Shown: positions 8,159-14,684 of the stretch, piece after piece
Position numbering within the stretch: the first letter of the stretch is position 1
Layout of the letters: the number at the start of each line of letters is the position of its first letter
Assembly (NCBI GenBank): GCA_964388085.1
Contig: CAYLZW010000137.1
Span: forward strand, 1 to 14,684
Reading direction: 5' to 3'
From: CAYLZW01 sp964388085
GTDB lineage: Bacteria; Myxococcota; UBA727; CAYLZW01
Length of the DNA: 14,684 nucleotides
The notes under the pieces: generated by a model
What the model saw: only the letters and a program-made list of their open reading frames with translations
The model's database searches: none
Told to the model about the DNA's origin: nothing
Position numbers and translations under genes: made by a program

Positions 8159-10625
8159 GTGTTGCGCATTCCCTGCCTCGCGCTCCTCGTCGTCGCGCTC
8201 GCCGGCTGCTCGGCCTGCTCGCCCCTCGGACAGAACTGTGCCGTCGATGGTGACTGCGCCGCGGACGAGGTGTGCAGCGAGAACATCTGTGTGCTGAAAT
8301 GCACCGCAGACACCGACTGCCCCGGTGAACAGACCTGCGCCGCGGACGGCCACTGCGGCGACGAGATCATCCCAGACAAGGACGCCGGCCCGGACGAGGA
8401 CGCGGGCACGCCGGACGATGAATTCGAGGTGACGCTCACGGCAGACAGCACGACGGTCGCGGCCGGCAGCGACGTCACGCTCACGTGGACCACGGACCCG
8501 GTCGCCGAGACCTGCACCCTCTACGTCCAGACGCCCTTCGACACCTCCCGCAGCGCCGTGTTCGGCGCCCCGACGGCAGGCACGTCCTCGTTCGTAGCGG
8601 CACCGGAGCAGGACAGCGAGTTCACCATCAAATGCACGCACGAGGACATCACGGACGAAGCCTCGGTGAGCGTCGACGTCACGGCCGCGGGCGAGCTCAA
8701 CGCCGAGCCCGCGCAGCTGAACGGCGACGCCTCGAGCGAGTTGAGCTGGGAGACAAGCGGCGTCGCGGACTGCGAGCTGACGGGACCTGCGTCCTACTCG
8801 TACGACATTCCGACCGCTGACATTGCGTCCGGCAGCACGACGCTGAACGCTCCCGCCACCGGCGAATATCTGCTCGTGTGCGAGGGCAACGAGCTCGACA
8901 GCGTGACGATCGAGGTCGCGCACGTGAGCATCGACGAGGTGTCGCCAACGGCGCTCGGTCCGACGCCGGTCGAGGTCACGCTGACCTACACGTACGTGGG
9001 GCCGGACGCCGACGGCTGCACCGTGCTGGCGAACGACGTGGCCGCGCCCGACGAGCAAGCGGCCGAAGCTGGCCATCAGGTGACGGTAAGCGCGACGACG
9101 ACGCTGAAGGTGGAGTGCGACGGCTACGCGGCCGAGACGCTGTCTACCGAAGTGACCGTGGAACAGTTGATTGCGTCCTTTACCGGCCCGACCGATCCGG
9201 TCGATTACGGCGCCGACGCGACGTTCACGTTCGCTGCGGCCGAGGACGTGACCTGCACGCTCGCCGGCACCGTGGTGACCTCCCCACACGATCTGGCGGT
9301 GACGGCCAGCGGCGAGCACGAGCTGACCTGCACGAAGGGCGATCTGTCGGCGACCGCGAAAGCAACGGTCTCGGTGCGCCCCGGCTTCGTGGGCGACGGC
9401 CTGACGGGCACGCTGACGAAAGCGGCCGCCGCGGACCCTGAAGCGGACGTCGTTCTGGCGGCGACTCCGACGCTGAACACCTCTGCTTGTTTTGTGTCGG
9501 CGAGTCACTTCGCGGAGCCGGCGGCGATGGCGCTCTCGTCGACGGAATCCGACCATAAGGTGTTTGAGCTGACCGTCGCTCGTGGAGGCAACGGCCCGGC
9601 TGCCGATGGCGTGGTGACGTACACGGTGGCTTGTGAGTCGGATGCCGACGTGTCGGCGGCTAGCGCGGCAGAGGTTGTTGCCTGGTGGGGCGCTATTGGC
9701 GCCGCGAGCTTGACCGCCTTTCGGGACTCGTCAGCCACGCTGGTGACTGCCGATGTGAGCCTAAACGGAGCGAGCGACGTGTCGTCGTTGGCATTGCTCA
9801 CAGAGGTAGGCGACCTGCTTGCGCTTGATGGGGTCTTGTTCGACCGTCCTGAAGGGCTTGAGGCGCTGCAACGGGTTCTTGGTAGCTTCTCTGTCCTGTC
9901 GAACACGGTGCTTGAAGACACCGGCAACCTGGCGACCGGCACAGGATTGTCCGGTCTCGCTTTCGTAGGGGGGGATGTTCTGATCGGGGGACCAGCAACG
10001 CTTCAGAACACACTTCTAGACACCGTAGCTTTGCCGGCGTTGGAGGAGATCGGCGGGGGCCTGACCATCTCCTCGAACCAGGCCCTGAACAGCATCAGCA
10101 TGAGCGCGCTGTCGTCGGTCGGCGGGGGCCTGACCATCTCCTCGAACCAGGCCCTGAACAGCATCAGCATGAGNNNNNNNNNNNNNNNNNNNNNNNNNNN
10201 NNNNNNNNNNNNNNNNNNNNNNNNNNNNNNNNNNNNNNNNNNNNNNNNNNNNNNNNNNNNNNNNNNNNNNNNNCGCGCTGTCGTCGGTCGGCGGGGGCCT
10301 GACCATCGAGGACAACAAGCCAGCGGTAGGCGTCGGCGACCTCGACGAGGTTGACTTCCGGAACCTCACCACAGTGGGCTCAACGACTGGCGCGATGATT
10401 CTGCGGCACACGAGGTTGGAAGATTTTACGTCGGTTGGAAGCGATGGCTATGCGCCCTTCGGAAGCCTGGCTTCGGTGAGCACTGGCACCGGCGAGCTCG
10501 AGGTTCGCGACAATGGCCTCCTTCCCTGTGCGGAAGTCTTCGAGGCGTACTGTGGTTGGAGTCCACGGCCGCTGACCTTCAATGAAGGAAACAACGTCGG
10601 GACCTGTCCGGAGACCTGCCCCTGA
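8159..10625 (+). CDS. Large multidomain lipoprotein: Cys-rich, Ig-like and L-domain/LRR-like repeats; interrupted by assembly gap
   Basis: This is the last operon gene, starting 4 bases after the PEGA gene at GTG 8159 with GGAG seven bases upstream. MLRIPCLALLVVALAGC is a clean lipoprotein signal (C17). Order of parts: a Cys-rich segment with two similar modules (C27-C66); an acidic Asp/Gly linker; four or five Ig-like beta repeats of about 80 residues, most with two cysteines (about 87-515); a leucine-rich L-domain-like section from about 530, with units such as GGGLTISSNQALNSIS; and a short Cys-containing end (YCGW, CPETCP). The N run at 10174-10273 divides the reading frame arithmetically. 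Deleting the Ns rejoins it perfectly in frame and in repeat phase, so no frameshift is implied. Without the gap the protein would be 788 residues. Such architecture suggests a surface-exposed adhesin or receptor. Codon use becomes less G/C-biased toward the 3' half. Confidence 0.85.
10052..10307 (+). repeat. Identical 69-bp tandem repeat (23-residue LRR-like unit) spanning the assembly gap
   Basis: The unit starting GGCGGGGGCCTGACCATC at 10052 recurs at 10121 with no difference up to the gap at 10174. After the gap, 10274-10289 completes the second unit's last 16 bases, and 10290-10307 repeats the first 18 bases of a further unit before diverging (ATCGAG instead of ATCTCC). The translation is GGGLTISSNQALNSIS plus MSALSSV. 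Perfect identity between copies implies recent duplication or homogenisation. Confidence 0.92.
10174..10273. other. Assembly gap: 100 Ns
   Basis: Exactly 100 unresolved bases, a conventional placeholder rather than a measured length. It interrupts the L-domain-like lipoprotein gene inside a 69-bp tandem repeat. The two sides join in repeat phase, so the real missing length should be zero or a multiple of 69 bases if all copies are intact. Confidence 0.97.
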
Positions 10626-10666
10626 GCGCATAATCTACAGTTGCGTCGGTACCTGTAGCCTGAGCT

Positions 10667-10727
10667 AGGCGGGGGACAAGCCCCCGCCCTACGTGACGCT
10701 CGTAGGGCGGGGGCTTGTCCCCCGCCT
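10667..10727. repeat. Perfect 27-bp inverted repeat, compound REP-like palindrome and possible terminator
   Basis: Bases 10667-10693 are the exact reverse complement of 10701-10727, with a 7-base spacer TGACGCT. Each arm is itself a small hairpin: GGCGGGGG-ACAAG-CCCCCGCC at 10668-10688, and the mirrored GGCGGGGG-CTTGT-CCCCCGCC at 10706-10726. The element can therefore fold as one long hairpin or as two short ones, as in REP/BIME-type elements. It begins 42 bases after the lipoprotein stop. Only three Ts follow the stem, so its value as a Rho-independent terminator for the operon is uncertain. Confidence 0.85.
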
Positions 10728-10953
10728 TTCGATCGGACGCAACCGAACACAGGGGTCAGGAGGCGCCCTCGACCTGCGCGATTCAGGACAACTGGACGCC
10801 TGCACATTGGAGTCCGGGACCTGCCCAAGCCCAAGCGCTCGAGAGTCCGAAGCTCCACAGCTCCCGCAGGCAGGAGGCACGTCGATACCAGCGCGAACCG
10901 GCCGCGGTGCACTCGCCGAACCGTCTCACGCTGCCCTCCGCCGTTCGGCGCTC

Positions 10954-10961
10954 GCTATCCT
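10954..10961 (+). promoter_or_regulatory. Putative -10 element for the TPR gene; leaderless start likely
   Basis: GCTATCCT holds the hexamer TATCCT (10956-10961). Seven bases separate it from the ATG at 10969, so transcription would begin at or next to the start codon. No Shine-Dalgarno sequence is present, in keeping with a leaderless message. No clear -35 box is visible. Confidence 0.4.
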
Positions 10962-10968
10962 CGGCGCG

Positions 10969-11628
10969 ATGTCCCTCTTCAGCCGCGCCGACAAGCCGTT
11001 CAACCGCAACAAGACGCTCGAGGTCGCCAGCAAGGCGAAGGCGAAGGGGAACCTCAAGAAGGCCATCGCGGCCTACCGCGAGGTGCTCGCCATCAAGGCG
11101 GACGACCTCGACGTGCACCTGAAGCTGGCGCCGCTACTCGCGGAGACGAAGCAGCTCGGCGACGCCTGGCGGAGCTTTCAGCTCGCGGGGGAGGGCTTCT
11201 CGAAGAAGGGCTTCGCCGACAAGGCGGCGAGCGTGTACCGGCAGGCGAGCCAGTTCCTGCCGCGCGAGGTGGAGATCTGGGAGCGCATCTCCGAGCTCTG
11301 CCTGCAGCGGGAGCGGCGCGCGGAGGCGGCCAAGACGCTGAGCGACGCGGCGCGGCAGTACTTCAAGCGAGCGGCCGAGCGGCCGGGGGCCATTCGCCTG
11401 CTGCGCAAGGCGTCCGAGATCGAGCCGGGCAGCGTGCGCCTCAAGACGTCGCTGGCGCGGCTGCTGCGCCTCGAGGGCGAGCGTGACGAGGCGCGCGCGC
11501 TGCTCGAGCGATCGCTCGCGACGGCGTCCCGCAAGGAGCTCTTGCTGGTGAGGCGCGAGCTGTTCTTGCTCTCGAAGTCGCCCGCGTCGTTGTGGCGCTG
11601 GCTGCGCGCGTCCATCGTCGGCCGCTGA
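10969..11628 (+). CDS. Tetratricopeptide-repeat protein
   Basis: This gene predicts a 219-residue soluble, Lys/Arg-rich helical protein with no signal peptide or membrane segment. The sequence reads as paired helices of about 34 residues. The first repeat is LEVASKAKAKGNLKKAIAAYREVLAIKADD-type, with A-x2-Y-x4-A-x2-P/K features of TPRs. Later units include FADKAASVYRQASQFLP and RLLRLEGERDEARALLERSL. TPR arrays bind other proteins, and the partner here is unknown. The start is ATG 10969. The frame stays open upstream, but codon bias is lost there and a -10-like TATCCT lies just before this ATG. The gene is convergent with the small membrane-protein gene: the stops at 11628 and 11632 are three bases apart. 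Its end, WRWLRASIVGR, is unremarkable. Confidence 0.82.
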   Translation: MSLFSRADKPFNRNKTLEVASKAKAKGNLKKAIAAYREVLAIKADDLDVHLKLAPLLAETKQLGDAWRSFQLAGEGFSKKGFADKAASVYRQASQFLPREVEIWERISELCLQRERRAEAAKTLSDAARQYFKRAAERPGAIRLLRKASEIEPGSVRLKTSLARLLRLEGERDEARALLERSLATASRKELLLVRRELFLLSKSPASLWRWLRASIVGR

Positions 11629-11631
11629 GCG

Positions 11632-12066
11632 TCAGGGTAGATCTTCGGGCGCCACGTACGTCGCCGGCTGCTGGCGCGGGCTCGCGAGCTCTTGCCAGCT
11701 CGGCCCGAGGAAGCCGGGACCGAACAGCAGCATGACGAGGAACACGACGACGCCGAGGGCCGGGCAGCCCCAGTACACGACGCGCGCGTAGGGCATCAGG
11801 CGATCTTCTCGACGACCGACCTGCCACGAGCCCGCTGCGCCGCTCACGATCATCAGCACCGACACGCCCGAGAGGATCGGCGTGACGACGTGCGAGGGCA
11901 GGTAGAGCACCGCGACGCCGAGGCAGACGACGCCGAGCAGCGCGCGCATCGTCGTCGCCACCAGCGACGCCTTGTCGCTGACCGCCACCGCCGGACGGCT
12001 CTTGAAGCCGGGACGAGGCCGCGGCGCGATCGAAGACGGGGCGGGAGGGGAGGGGCTCTGGCTCAC
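11632..12066 (-). CDS. Small membrane protein, three predicted helices, function unknown
   Basis: This gene encodes 144 residues on the minus strand. GTG at 12066 is the chosen start because GAAGG precedes it on that strand; the nearby out-of-frame ATG stops after four codons. The N-terminal 30 residues are Ser/Pro-rich (MSQSPSPPAPSSIAPRPRP). Hydrophobic stretches at about 41-57, 60-79 and 97-115 should span the membrane, separated by a charged loop (GRREDR, 84-89). The tail is short, Pro/Gln-rich and acidic (PATYVAPEDLP). I recognise no family. It is divergent from the DsbD-alpha-like lipoprotein gene, with 90 bases between starts. Long open frames on the opposite strand are shadows of G/C-rich codons; the clear hydrophobic pattern supports this strand. 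Confidence 0.72.
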   Translation of the reverse strand: MSQSPSPPAPSSIAPRPRPGFKSRPAVAVSDKASLVATTMRALLGVVCLGVAVLYLPSHVVTPILSGVSVLMIVSGAAGSWQVGRREDRLMPYARVVYWGCPALGVVVFLVMLLFGPGFLGPSWQELASPRQQPATYVAPEDLP

Positions 12067-12156
12067 GTCGCCTTCATACCGACTGGAGGCTTTCTTTCCA
12101 CGGGGGGGATTCGTAAGACTCCTCCGGTCCAAGCTGCTTTGACAGGAGCGTACGCC

Positions 12157-12666
12157 ATGAGGTTCCCCGCCGCCGTCTTCGCCGTGTCCGCGCTCAGCCT
12201 CGTGGTCGCCGGGTGTCAAGAGAGCCAGGGCGGCTTTGGCAAGGCCGACGTCAAGGATCCCGGCGTGCACGTGAAGGAGGACGCGAAGCAGCCGGCGGCG
12301 CCGCCTGACTTCCAGGGCGCCATGACGATGAAGCCCGCCTACCAGGACGGTGAGCTCGTCGTCACCGTGCAGCTCAAGCCGGGCTTCCACGCGTACGCGC
12401 CGGGTGAGGAGATCGGCAAGCCGGTGAACCTCGTCGTCAAGGACGCGAACGGCTGGAAGCTCGACGGCGCTCCCGTGGTGCCCGCGGGCAAGACCAAGGA
12501 CCTCGGAGAGCTCGGCAAGAGCCAGGTGCTCGAGGGCAGCTTCCCCTTGAAGGCGAGGGTCACGGGCGGCGACGGCGCCATCAGCGGCGAGGTCGAGATC
12601 CAGGTGTGCACCGACAGCGCGTGTGACCGTCCGCGCAAGCACCCGTTCGAGGCCCCCACGGCCTGA
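12157..12666 (+). CDS. Lipoprotein with stand-alone DsbD N-terminal (alpha)-like domain
   Basis: This gene encodes a 169-residue lipoprotein. MRFPAAVFAVSALSLVVAGC gives a V-A-G-C lipobox with C20. A charged linker leads to an immunoglobulin-like fold resembling the periplasmic alpha domain of DsbD: LVVTVQLKPGFHAYAPGE, then strands ending in VEIQVCTDSACDRP. The pair C151/C156 (C-T-D-x-x-C) matches the redox cysteines that DsbD-alpha uses to pass electrons to periplasmic thiol proteins. The membrane and thioredoxin-like parts of DsbD are absent, and no partner lies nearby. It would therefore have to work with a CcdA/ScsB-type protein elsewhere, or have only a binding role. ATG 12157 follows AGGAG by eight bases. 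The domain call is by motif; the redox role is inference. Confidence 0.8.
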   Translation: MRFPAAVFAVSALSLVVAGCQESQGGFGKADVKDPGVHVKEDAKQPAAPPDFQGAMTMKPAYQDGELVVTVQLKPGFHAYAPGEEIGKPVNLVVKDANGWKLDGAPVVPAGKTKDLGELGKSQVLEGSFPLKARVTGGDGAISGEVEIQVCTDSACDRPRKHPFEAPTA

Positions 12667-12702
12667 CGCCGCTCCGGAACAAGCGCTCCTTCGGCGGTCC
12701 CC

Positions 12703-12710
12703 GGTATGCT
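12703..12710 (+). promoter_or_regulatory. Putative -10 element for the lectin-domain lipoprotein gene
   Basis: GGTATGCT contains TATGCT (12705-12710), 13 bases before GTG 12724. Transcription from it would start about 12717, after the ATG at 12706, leaving a leader of only about seven bases before the GTG. This is part of the reason for choosing GTG 12724. No good -35 box is visible. Confidence 0.38.
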
Positions 12711-12723
12711 TGGGTCGCCGGGG

Positions 12724-14118
12724 GTGTCCTTGCTTCGAATCCTGCCGTTCGCGCTCACGCTGGTCGCCGCGCTCGCCGCCTGCGCTCCTCCCGAGGTCAG
12801 CGGCGCGCTGCGCTGCCGGAGCTCGCTCGACTGCGTGTCTGGCTACGAGTGCTCGAGCGCGCGTGGGGAGTGCGTCGCGCGGGTAGAGCACGACGCCGGC
12901 GCGGACGTCCTCGACGCCGGCCGCGACGCTGCAGACGGCGCCGTGCGGGTCGACGCGGCCCTGCCCGACGCTGGCTCAAAAGACGCGGGCCCGCACGACG
13001 CTGGCGACGGCGGCACGCGCGCGTGCGTCCCCGAGGCGTGTGACGGCCTCGACAACGACTGCGACGGGATCGCCGACAACGGCGCTGACGTCTGTCCCTG
13101 TGACGTGCGCTGGCGTAGCGATCTCGAGCCCTACCTGTTCTGCTCGTACCGGCGACGTTGGCCGGACGCGCGGCAGCTCTGCTCCTCGCTCGAGGCGTAC
13201 CGCATGGTCGTCCTCGAGGACGCGGCCGAAGAGGCGTGGCTGCTCAACGAGCTCGGCACCGCGCCGCCTCTCTACGGGCCGCAGTGGCTCGGCCTCAGCG
13301 ATCTCGCGCTCGAGGGCACCTTCGTGTGGGACGACGGCAGCCCGCTCGTGAACGGCGCGCACGCGAGCTGGACGCCGGGCGACCCCTCGCTCACCGGGAA
13401 CGAGAACTGCGTCTGGCGCATCGAGGCAGGCTGGCAGGACATCACCTGCAACACGGTGCGGAACTTCGTGTGTGAGGCGCACCCGTCGCTGCTCGATCCC
13501 GCGGCGGCGTGCGTCGATAACGACGGTGACGGATACGGCCCCGGCTGCGCGCGAGGGCCCGACTGCGACGACGGGGACGCCGCCGCCTGGCGTTGGCTCG
13601 CCGGCGCCTTGAACGAGGACGGCGACGGGCTCGCCGCCGGTCCGGACGAGTGGGTCTGCAGCGGCGACGAGCTGCCGCCGCGCTACTTGTCCCCGCCGAC
13701 CGCGCTGGAGGACTGCGACGACACGGTGGTGAGCACGGAGACGACGTGCGACTGCCATGTGCTCCGCCGCGCGGGCCAGCGCTACAGCTTCTGCGAGGTG
13801 CCTGCGACGTTCGAGGGCGCCCGGGAGGCCTGTGTCTCCCTGGGCCAGGATCTCTTCATCGCGGCGGACCTCGCCGAGGAAGAGTGGGCACAGCGGGTCG
13901 CCATTCACCTCGACAGCAGCGCCAACCCGGAGCCGTGGTGGATCGGCGCCATGGACGGCAGCGGTCAGGTGCTGTGGGTGAACGACGCCGGCGTCGCCGA
14001 TCCCAACTACGGCGGCGTGCCGCCGGGCCCGGGCAACGGCGAGGACTGCATGACGCTCGGCCTGTTTGGCTGGGGCGACGCGCTCTGCGAAACGCCACAC
14101 CGCTACATCTGCAAGTAG
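12724..14118 (+). CDS. Surface lipoprotein with two C-type lectin-like domains and MopE/Ca-type Asp-rich motifs
   Basis: This gene encodes 464 residues from GTG 12724; ATG 12706 would add six. MSLLRILPFALTLVAALAAC has a clean L-A-A-C lipobox (C20). Order of parts: a Cys pair module (CRSSLDCVSGYEC); a long Asp/Ala/Gly linker; a MopE-like motif CDGLDNDCDGIADNG (106-120); a first C-type lectin-like domain (about 128-254; YLFC, WPDARQLC, QWLGLSDLALEGTFVW, W-x-D-I-T-C and F-V-C-E); an acidic CVDNDGDGYGPGC...DCDDGD segment that could bind calcium; and a second lectin-like domain (about 343-464; YSFC, ARE-A-C, WWIGAMDGSG, RYICK). Such proteins sit on the outer surface and may bind sugars or proteins; the lectin fold does not prove sugar binding. 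The gene is monocistronic, with uvrB following after 53 bases. The domains are clear; the ligand is unknown. Confidence 0.9.
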   Translation: MSLLRILPFALTLVAALAACAPPEVSGALRCRSSLDCVSGYECSSARGECVARVEHDAGADVLDAGRDAADGAVRVDAALPDAGSKDAGPHDAGDGGTRACVPEACDGLDNDCDGIADNGADVCPCDVRWRSDLEPYLFCSYRRRWPDARQLCSSLEAYRMVVLEDAAEEAWLLNELGTAPPLYGPQWLGLSDLALEGTFVWDDGSPLVNGAHASWTPGDPSLTGNENCVWRIEAGWQDITCNTVRNFVCEAHPSLLDPAAACVDNDGDGYGPGCARGPDCDDGDAAAWRWLAGALNEDGDGLAAGPDEWVCSGDELPPRYLSPPTALEDCDDTVVSTETTCDCHVLRRAGQRYSFCEVPATFEGAREACVSLGQDLFIAADLAEEEWAQRVAIHLDSSANPEPWWIGAMDGSGQVLWVNDAGVADPNYGGVPPGPGNGEDCMTLGLFGWGDALCETPHRYICK

Positions 14119-14171
14119 CCCTGGTCGTCGCGCGCCGGCTTTCGTACATCACTCCTCCCCGAGGAGCGCCC

Positions 14172-14684
14172 GTGCAAGAGATGACGACCAGCGAGCTGGA
14201 GGAGCTGAAGGATCGCCAGCGCGAGACGCGCCCGTTCCACCTCACCAGCGAGTACATGCCCCAGGGCGATCAGCCCGAAGCCATCGAGCAGCTCGTCGAG
14301 GGCCTCGAGCGAGGGCTGAAGAGCCAGGTGCTGCTCGGCGTCACAGGCTCCGGCAAGACCTTCACCATGGCGAACGTCGTCGCGCGCGTGAACCGTCCGA
14401 CGCTGATCCTGGCGCACAACAAGACGCTCGCGGCGCAGCTCTACCAGGAGCTGAAGGCCTACTTCCCGGACAACGCCGTCGAGTACTTCGTCAGCTACTA
14501 CGACTACTACCAGCCCGAGGCCTACGTCCCGAGCTCGGACACCTACATCGAGAAGGACGCGATCATCAATGACAAGATCGACCGGATGCGCCACGCGGCG
14601 ACCCGCGCGCTCTTGTCGCGCCGCGACGTGATCATCGTCGCCAGCGTCTCGTGCATCTACGGCATCGGCTCGCGCGAGTCGTAC
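14172..14684 (+). CDS. uvrB: UvrABC excinuclease subunit B, N-terminal part (runs off window)
   Basis: The first 171 codons of uvrB are present. UvrB is the DNA-damage verification helicase-like subunit of nucleotide excision repair. It is loaded by UvrA and then recruits UvrC for incision. Visible landmarks are the Q-motif-like region FHLTSEYMPQGDQPEAI, Walker A GVTGSGKT (56-63), LILAHNKTLAAQLY, the characteristic YFVSYYDYYQPEAYVP beta-hairpin with its conserved tyrosines, SDTYIEKD, and SVSCIYGIGS. Sequence identity with the family is obvious over the whole stretch. GTG 14172 is favoured because GAGGAG lies five bases upstream; ATG 14181 is an alternative three codons later. A polar N-terminal extension of about 17 residues precedes the usual UvrB start. 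The reading frame is open at the window edge. Confidence 0.97.
   Translation, partial: MQEMTTSELEELKDRQRETRPFHLTSEYMPQGDQPEAIEQLVEGLERGLKSQVLLGVTGSGKTFTMANVVARVNRPTLILAHNKTLAAQLYQELKAYFPDNAVEYFVSYYDYYQPEAYVPSSDTYIEKDAIINDKIDRMRHAATRALLSRRDVIIVASVSCIYGIGSRESY

Larger units (their letters stand above)
10626..10968. other. Gene-free stretch between the kinase operon and the TPR gene
   Basis: These 343 bases contain no reading frame I would accept as a gene. Open frames here have poor codon bias and no start with a ribosome binding site. The recognisable content is the inverted repeat at 10667-10727 and a -10-like motif next to the TPR start. I found no tRNA cloverleaf. The rest (about 10730-10950) I cannot assign; it may be decayed sequence. 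Confidence 0.6.

Noticed and set aside
10174..10273. Frameshift or pseudogene in the L-domain lipoprotein
   Set aside because: The frame differs only if the 100 Ns are taken as real length. Removing them restores the same frame and repeat phase.
10448..10912. Minus-strand open frame across the inverted repeat
   Set aside because: It runs through the palindrome and the 3' end of the lipoprotein gene, has no plausible ribosome binding site, and encodes no recognisable fold.
12139..12144. Perfect TTGACA -35 box before the DsbD-alpha-like gene
   Set aside because: A matching -10 would fall at about 12162, inside the coding sequence, and none is seen there. The hexamer adjoins the ribosome binding site and is probably chance.

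Overview
The window is very G+C-rich, with strongly G/C-ending codons. It encodes three Hanks-type Ser/Thr kinases, a PEGA-domain protein and many lipoproteins with Asp/Ala/Gly- or Cys-rich surface domains. This is the style of a large-genome myxobacterium (Myxococcota, probably Polyangiales). The assignment is inferred from gene content only. A run of 100 Ns at 10174-10273 shows that this is a scaffolded draft or metagenomic assembly.

Layout: (1) The 3'-truncated kinase gene at 1-794 (minus) is divergent from a 2OG-Fe(II) oxygenase (925-1581). (2) A compact plus-strand set follows at 1724-3917. It encodes a YVTN beta-propeller lipoprotein, a Tat-exported Rieske lipoprotein and a YtkA-like lipoprotein, which look like one periplasmic redox or metal cassette. 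(3) A four-gene signalling operon spans 4041-10625: a soluble kinase, a membrane kinase with an EPK-repeat, Cys-motif periplasmic tail, a PEGA-domain exported protein, and a large lipoprotein with Cys-rich, Ig-like and L-domain/LRR-like sections. The first three genes overlap at ATGA/GTGA and the fourth starts 4 bases after the third ends. The large lipoprotein gene holds an identical 69-bp tandem repeat where the assembly breaks. (4) The 343-bp gene-free stretch at 10626-10968 has a perfect 27-bp compound inverted repeat. (5) The last part holds a TPR protein, a small membrane protein on the minus strand, a DsbD-alpha-like lipoprotein, a lipoprotein with two C-type lectin domains, and the start of uvrB running off the right edge.

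The most distinctive elements are the kinase/PEGA/adhesin-like operon, which I read as an envelope signalling unit, and the YVTN-Rieske-YtkA cassette. Several genes carry a G[G/C]TAnnCT-type -10 motif, in some cases placed so close to the start codon that transcripts would be leaderless or nearly so. All functions are inferred from sequence motifs; no database search was possible.
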